From assembly GCF_000423045.1 (NCBI RefSeq), contig NZ_KE383972.1:329670-393669 (forward strand): a DNA stretch of 64,000 bases. The letters are read 5' to 3'. Numbering within the stretch: the first letter of the stretch is position 1; every line of letters starts with the position of its first letter. Made by a program: the position numbers and the translations under genes. The notes below the pieces were generated by a model. That model was not told the DNA's origin and did no database searches. It worked only from the letters and a program-made list of their open reading frames with translations. Positions 60,724-64,000 of the stretch are shown piece by piece. This stretch comes from Christiangramia portivictoriae DSM 23547. GTDB taxonomy: Bacteria; Bacteroidota; Bacteroidia; Flavobacteriales; Flavobacteriaceae.

Positions 60724-63558
60724 ATGAGAAAATTTTATTTTTTACTTATTTCAGGTATGCTGTCATCTGGGGTTGGTCTTAGCCAGTCTGCAGAACCAAA
60801 CCAGCAAGTTCCCGAATTCGAACTCAATTACGAAAAATTCACTTTGGACAATGGTCTTGAGGTGATCCTTCATGAAGATCACAGTGATCCAATTGTGGCA
60901 GTAGCCACTATGATGCACGTGGGTTCAAACAGGGAGAAACCTGGTAAAACCGGTTTTGCTCACTTTTTTGAGCATATGAGTTTTAATGATTCTGAAAATG
61001 TTCCTGTTGGTGCCAACCGTAAGATGATTCCAGAGTGGGGTGGGAGCAGAAATGGCGGAACCTGGAGTGATGGTACGGTATATTACGAAGTAGTACCCAA
61101 AGACGCTTTTGAAAAGATCCTCTGGATCGATTCAGATAGATTTGGATATATGATCAATACAGTTACACAAGCTGCTCTTGATCGTGAAAAACAGGTAGTA
61201 AAGAACGAAAAGCGGCAACGCGTGGATAACGCTCCCTATGGTTATACAGATGAAATCATTAGAAAAAACCTCTACCCAGAAAACCATCCTTACAACTGGA
61301 CCGTTATTGGACAGTTACCAGACCTACAGTCGGCAACCCTGGAAGATGTAAAGGAATTCTACCAGCAATATTATGGTGCGGCGAACGCATCGCTCGTAAT
61401 TGCAGGTGACATAGACATAGCAGAAACCAAACGACTGGTTGCCCAATGGTTTGGCGAGATTCCCTCAGGACCTGAAGTTGAGCCAATGAAGGCAATGCCG
61501 GTAGAACTTAGAACTACCAAAAACCTTTATTTCGAAGATAATTTCGCAAAACTCCCGGAACTTAGAATGGTTTATCCAACAGTAGAAGATTATAACAAGG
61601 ATATGTATGCCTTACAAATATTAGGACAACTCTTAAGCGGAAGCAAAAAATCACCTTTGTATCAAACGGTAGTTGAAGAATCCAATCTTGCACCACGCAT
61701 TAGTACCTACCAAAGTAGTAGTGAGCTCGCGGGAGAATTTGTGGTAAGAGTACGTGCTAATTCAGGAACAGATCTGGATAGTGTTCATTTCGCCATTCAG
61801 AAAGGTTTTGAAAGGTTCGAAGAATCTGGGGTAAGTGAAGATGATCTGAAAAGAATCAAAGCCGAACTTGAAACTCAACTTTACCAGGGAGTTAGTACTG
61901 TACTCAACAAAGCTTTTCAATTAGTACAGGATAATGAATTTAATGGTGATCCCGGATACTTAAAGAAAACGGCAGAACTTACAAATGAGGTCACTTCAGA
62001 AGATATCATGCGCGTTTACAATAAGTATATCAAAGATCAGCATTATATTATGACCAGCGTTATTCCCAAAGGCAGCCTGAACCTGGCTATAAATAATTCA
62101 GAAGAAGCCAACGTGTGGATTGAAGAAGTCAAGAAAGATGTAGCCAGCGAGGAGGTTAGCCAGGGAGAGGAAGCTGTATACGACAAAACTCCGTCCAAAT
62201 ATGATCGAAGTGAACCTGAATTTGGCGATCTGCCTTTATTCAAGGCACCGCAAATCTGGACAGCAGAACTTGAAAATGGAATAGAGATTTATGGAATTGA
62301 GAATAACGAAATACCGCTTGTACAGTTTGATATTACAATTCCAGGTGGACAACGACTGGATCCAGATGGAAAAGAAGGTGTGTCGTACCTGCTAAGTGAT
62401 TTAATGTTACAGGGAACAGCCACGAAAACTCCGGCAGAATTAGAAGAAGCTCTCGGACTTTTGGGAGCTAATGTATACATAAGTACCGGAAATGAAGACT
62501 TTCGTATTTCAGGCACCTGTTTAAGCAAGAACTTAAAGGCAACGATGAAACTCGTGAAGGAAATATTATTGCAACCAAGATGGGATTCAACAGAACTATC
62601 GAGATTAAAACAAGCTCTTGAGACCAGTTTGAAGGATCGAGAAGCGAATCCACAGGCAATTGCCTCTACAGCGTTCTATAAGCTATTATATGGAGAGGAG
62701 CATAGTTTCGGAGTGCCGGTAAATGGTACTTTAAAAACAACTGCAAATATTACTATGAATGATTTAAAAGCTTATTATGCTAAATTATCTCCTGAAGATG
62801 CCAAATTTCATATAGCAGGTGCGGTTGGAAAAGATCAGGTAATAGACATTGTTTCCAATTTAGAAACAGATTGGGATACTGCAGCTCCTGAAATATCTAC
62901 CTCTGAAATAGATGCGCCAGGCGAACCGGGAACTTTATATTTTATAGATGTTCCAGACGCTAAACAATCTGTGATCATGGTGGGCAAACTGGTACTTTCA
63001 GAAAATGATGAGAATGCCAGTAAACTTGCTTTTGCTAATGAGATCCTGGGTGGTGGTTCGAGTGGTAAACTATTTCAGACTTTAAGAATTGAAAAAGGTT
63101 ATACCTACGGAGCATACTCTGGTATTGCCCAGAATGAAACAATTTCACCATTTTATATCTCAACCAGTGTTCGTGCAAACGCTACTTTACCCTCCCTGGA
63201 GATCATCGAGAAGATGCTGACTAATTATGCTGAAGATTTTGGTGATGAAGAAGTTGAACTGACGCAGAACAAGCTATTAAAAGAAAACACTCGTTCTTAT
63301 GAGAGTCTGGGAGCTAAGCTGGGTATGCTGAATGATATAAGCAAGTATAAGAAAGCTGCAAATTTTATTGAATTACAGCAGGAGGAACTTATGAATATGA
63401 CAGAAAACGACTTCAAGTCTATTATTAAGCAATATATTGACGAAACAGGAATGATCTATTTGGTGGTTGGCGACCGGGCAACACAACTAGATGAAGTCAG
63501 GAAGCTGGGGAAACCTGTGGTTGAACTTGATATTTATGCCAATAAACTAAAAGAATAG
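60724..63558 (+). CDS. M16-family (pitrilysin-like) two-domain metallopeptidase
   Basis: A 944-residue secreted or periplasmic zinc peptidase. Signal peptide 1-20. The inverted zinc motif is HFFEH (80-84) with the third ligand E162, 78 residues on, as in the family. There are two homologous halves: the active half (about 35-260) and a second half (about 520-720) lacking the motif, joined by a linker. The second half still has the fold segments (GGQRLDPDGKEGVSYLLSDL region). It digests peptides in the periplasm or on the surface. An exact terminator follows. Confidence 0.93.
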   Translation: MRKFYFLLISGMLSSGVGLSQSAEPNQQVPEFELNYEKFTLDNGLEVILHEDHSDPIVAVATMMHVGSNREKPGKTGFAHFFEHMSFNDSENVPVGANRKMIPEWGGSRNGGTWSDGTVYYEVVPKDAFEKILWIDSDRFGYMINTVTQAALDREKQVVKNEKRQRVDNAPYGYTDEIIRKNLYPENHPYNWTVIGQLPDLQSATLEDVKEFYQQYYGAANASLVIAGDIDIAETKRLVAQWFGEIPSGPEVEPMKAMPVELRTTKNLYFEDNFAKLPELRMVYPTVEDYNKDMYALQILGQLLSGSKKSPLYQTVVEESNLAPRISTYQSSSELAGEFVVRVRANSGTDLDSVHFAIQKGFERFEESGVSEDDLKRIKAELETQLYQGVSTVLNKAFQLVQDNEFNGDPGYLKKTAELTNEVTSEDIMRVYNKYIKDQHYIMTSVIPKGSLNLAINNSEEANVWIEEVKKDVASEEVSQGEEAVYDKTPSKYDRSEPEFGDLPLFKAPQIWTAELENGIEIYGIENNEIPLVQFDITIPGGQRLDPDGKEGVSYLLSDLMLQGTATKTPAELEEALGLLGANVYISTGNEDFRISGTCLSKNLKATMKLVKEILLQPRWDSTELSRLKQALETSLKDREANPQAIASTAFYKLLYGEEHSFGVPVNGTLKTTANITMNDLKAYYAKLSPEDAKFHIAGAVGKDQVIDIVSNLETDWDTAAPEISTSEIDAPGEPGTLYFIDVPDAKQSVIMVGKLVLSENDENASKLAFANEILGGGSSGKLFQTLRIEKGYTYGAYSGIAQNETISPFYISTSVRANATLPSLEIIEKMLTNYAEDFGDEEVELTQNKLLKENTRSYESLGAKLGMLNDISKYKKAANFIELQQEELMNMTENDFKSIIKQYIDETGMIYLVVGDRATQLDEVRKLGKPVVELDIYANKLKE

Positions 63559-63584
63559 GGAAGAATTCGATTCTATAATTTAGT

Positions 63585-63620
63585 ACAACAGCGCGAAATT
63601 ATCGCGCTGTTGTTGTTTTG
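63585..63620 (+). terminator. Terminator of the M16 protease gene
   Basis: A 12-bp perfect stem, ACAACAGCGCGA (63585-63596) with TCGCGCTGTTGT (63602-63613), five-base loop, followed by a T-rich tract. Starts 26 bp after the stop. Confidence 0.88.
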
Positions 63621-63715
63621 TAAGACCTTTTAATCAGTTAATTAACAAATACTTATTCAAAGAATTAGTGATTTACAAATAATTAATAATATATTAGATA
63701 ATACATCGTATAAAA

Positions 63716-63767
63716 CTAACTCACGGTAAGAAGATTCTTTCAATCTTCTAAAATGAAGTTTAGTTAG
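63716..63767 (+). promoter_or_regulatory. Nested stem-loop in the leader of the response regulator
   Basis: Inner stem AGAAGATT (63729-63736) with AATCTTCT (63742-63749); outer stem CTAACT (63716-63721) with AGTTAG (63762-63767). It ends 16 bp before the ATG. No T run, so it is not a terminator; a role in translation or RNA stability is possible. Confidence 0.4.
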
Positions 63768-63783
63768 AATTTGTCAATTGTTT

Positions 63784-64000
63784 ATGTCTGGATCGTCAAG
63801 AATTCATCTCTTACATGTAGAGGACTCCAAAACAGATGCGTACTTACTACAAAGGCATCTGGAGAACACTGATATCCAGATTTACCTGGCGACAAGCAAA
63901 AAAGAGTTCGAATATTATCTCCACAATCATTCTTTTGATATTATTCTTTGCGATCATTACCTACCAGACCTTTATTCTAATGAAGCCTTGGAAACTGTTA
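63784..64000 (+). CDS. Response-regulator receiver-domain protein, truncated by window edge
   Basis: The first 72 codons of a gene. It begins MSGSSRIHLLHVEDSKTDAY, with the acidic pair of a receiver domain (VEDS) at about 12-15. The phospho-acceptor Asp is the second Asp of DIILCDHYLPDLYS, at about position 57, followed by the expected loop. It should receive phosphate from a histidine kinase. Output domain is beyond the window. LLHVED with the long first helix is the style of receivers fused to hybrid or GAF-containing proteins or of single-domain receivers. Confidence 0.85.
   Translation, partial: MSGSSRIHLLHVEDSKTDAYLLQRHLENTDIQIYLATSKKEFEYYLHNHSFDIILCDHYLPDLYSNEALETV

Noticed and set aside
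1-64000. tRNA, rRNA, CRISPR array, insertion sequence or prophage
   Set aside because: No cloverleaf-like T-loop sequence with matching stems, no regular short repeats with spacers, no transposase, integrase or phage genes were seen on reading both strands; a dedicated search was not possible.

Overview
This window looks like chromosomal DNA of a marine member of the Flavobacteriaceae (Bacteroidota), probably close to Gramella/Christiangramia. The grounds are an AT-rich sequence, many upstream boxes of the Bacteroidota -7 type (TAnnTTTG), almost no Shine-Dalgarno sequences, a type IX secretion sorting domain, a TamL-type lipoprotein Omp85 and several flavobacterial protein families. The genus is inferred from gene style only. 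No rRNA, tRNA, CRISPR array, insertion sequence or prophage was seen.

Layout. 1-5 kb: a thioesterase fragment, two MscS-type channels flanking a membrane-anchored endonuclease/phosphatase-fold protein, and galE. 5-14 kb: small membrane proteins, two SDR oxidoreductases, an MDR oxidoreductase, a FUSC efflux-like protein and a coupled cysE-cysM pair. 14-22 kb: a Crp/Fnr regulator, a helicase, PBP1A, a cluster of tandem micro-ORFs, an SdiA-regulated-type protein and a dipeptidase. 22-26 kb: a three-gene RimK-like/GCS2-like/N-formylglutamate amidohydrolase operon. 26-36 kb: OsmC, an FKBP, a Tat-type Gfo/Idh/MocA protein, a 3D lipoprotein, a GluR0-like channel, an ACT-type regulator divergent from aspartate kinase, a glycosyltransferase, an SLC13 permease and a GreA/GreB factor.

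36-45 kb (minus strand) is a chaperone-usher-like surface locus: four DUF4402 pilin-like proteins, a PapD-like chaperone, an 893-residue protein with a type IX sorting domain and an 863-residue usher. 45-54 kb carries an OmpA-family lipoprotein and the TamB-TamL pair, machinery for building the outer membrane. 54-60 kb includes upp, dodecin, a second Crp/Fnr regulator and a cold-adaptation block: a long cold-shock-domain protein, an acyl desaturase lacking a normal start codon, and three nearly identical CspA-type genes. 60-64 kb holds an M16 protease and the start of a response regulator.

The most unusual signals are: (1) an H-type pseudoknot 25-27 nt before the start codon of each of the three csp genes, with compensatory base changes between copies; (2) a promoter-to-terminator unit at 19.6-20.1 kb with tandem homologous 31-32-codon ORFs whose differences include many synonymous changes; (3) the surface locus that combines a chaperone-usher with a type IX cargo protein; (4) a perfect 10-bp inverted repeat that ends exactly at the start codon of the M16 protease; (5) a perfect palindrome between the ACT regulator and aspartate kinase.
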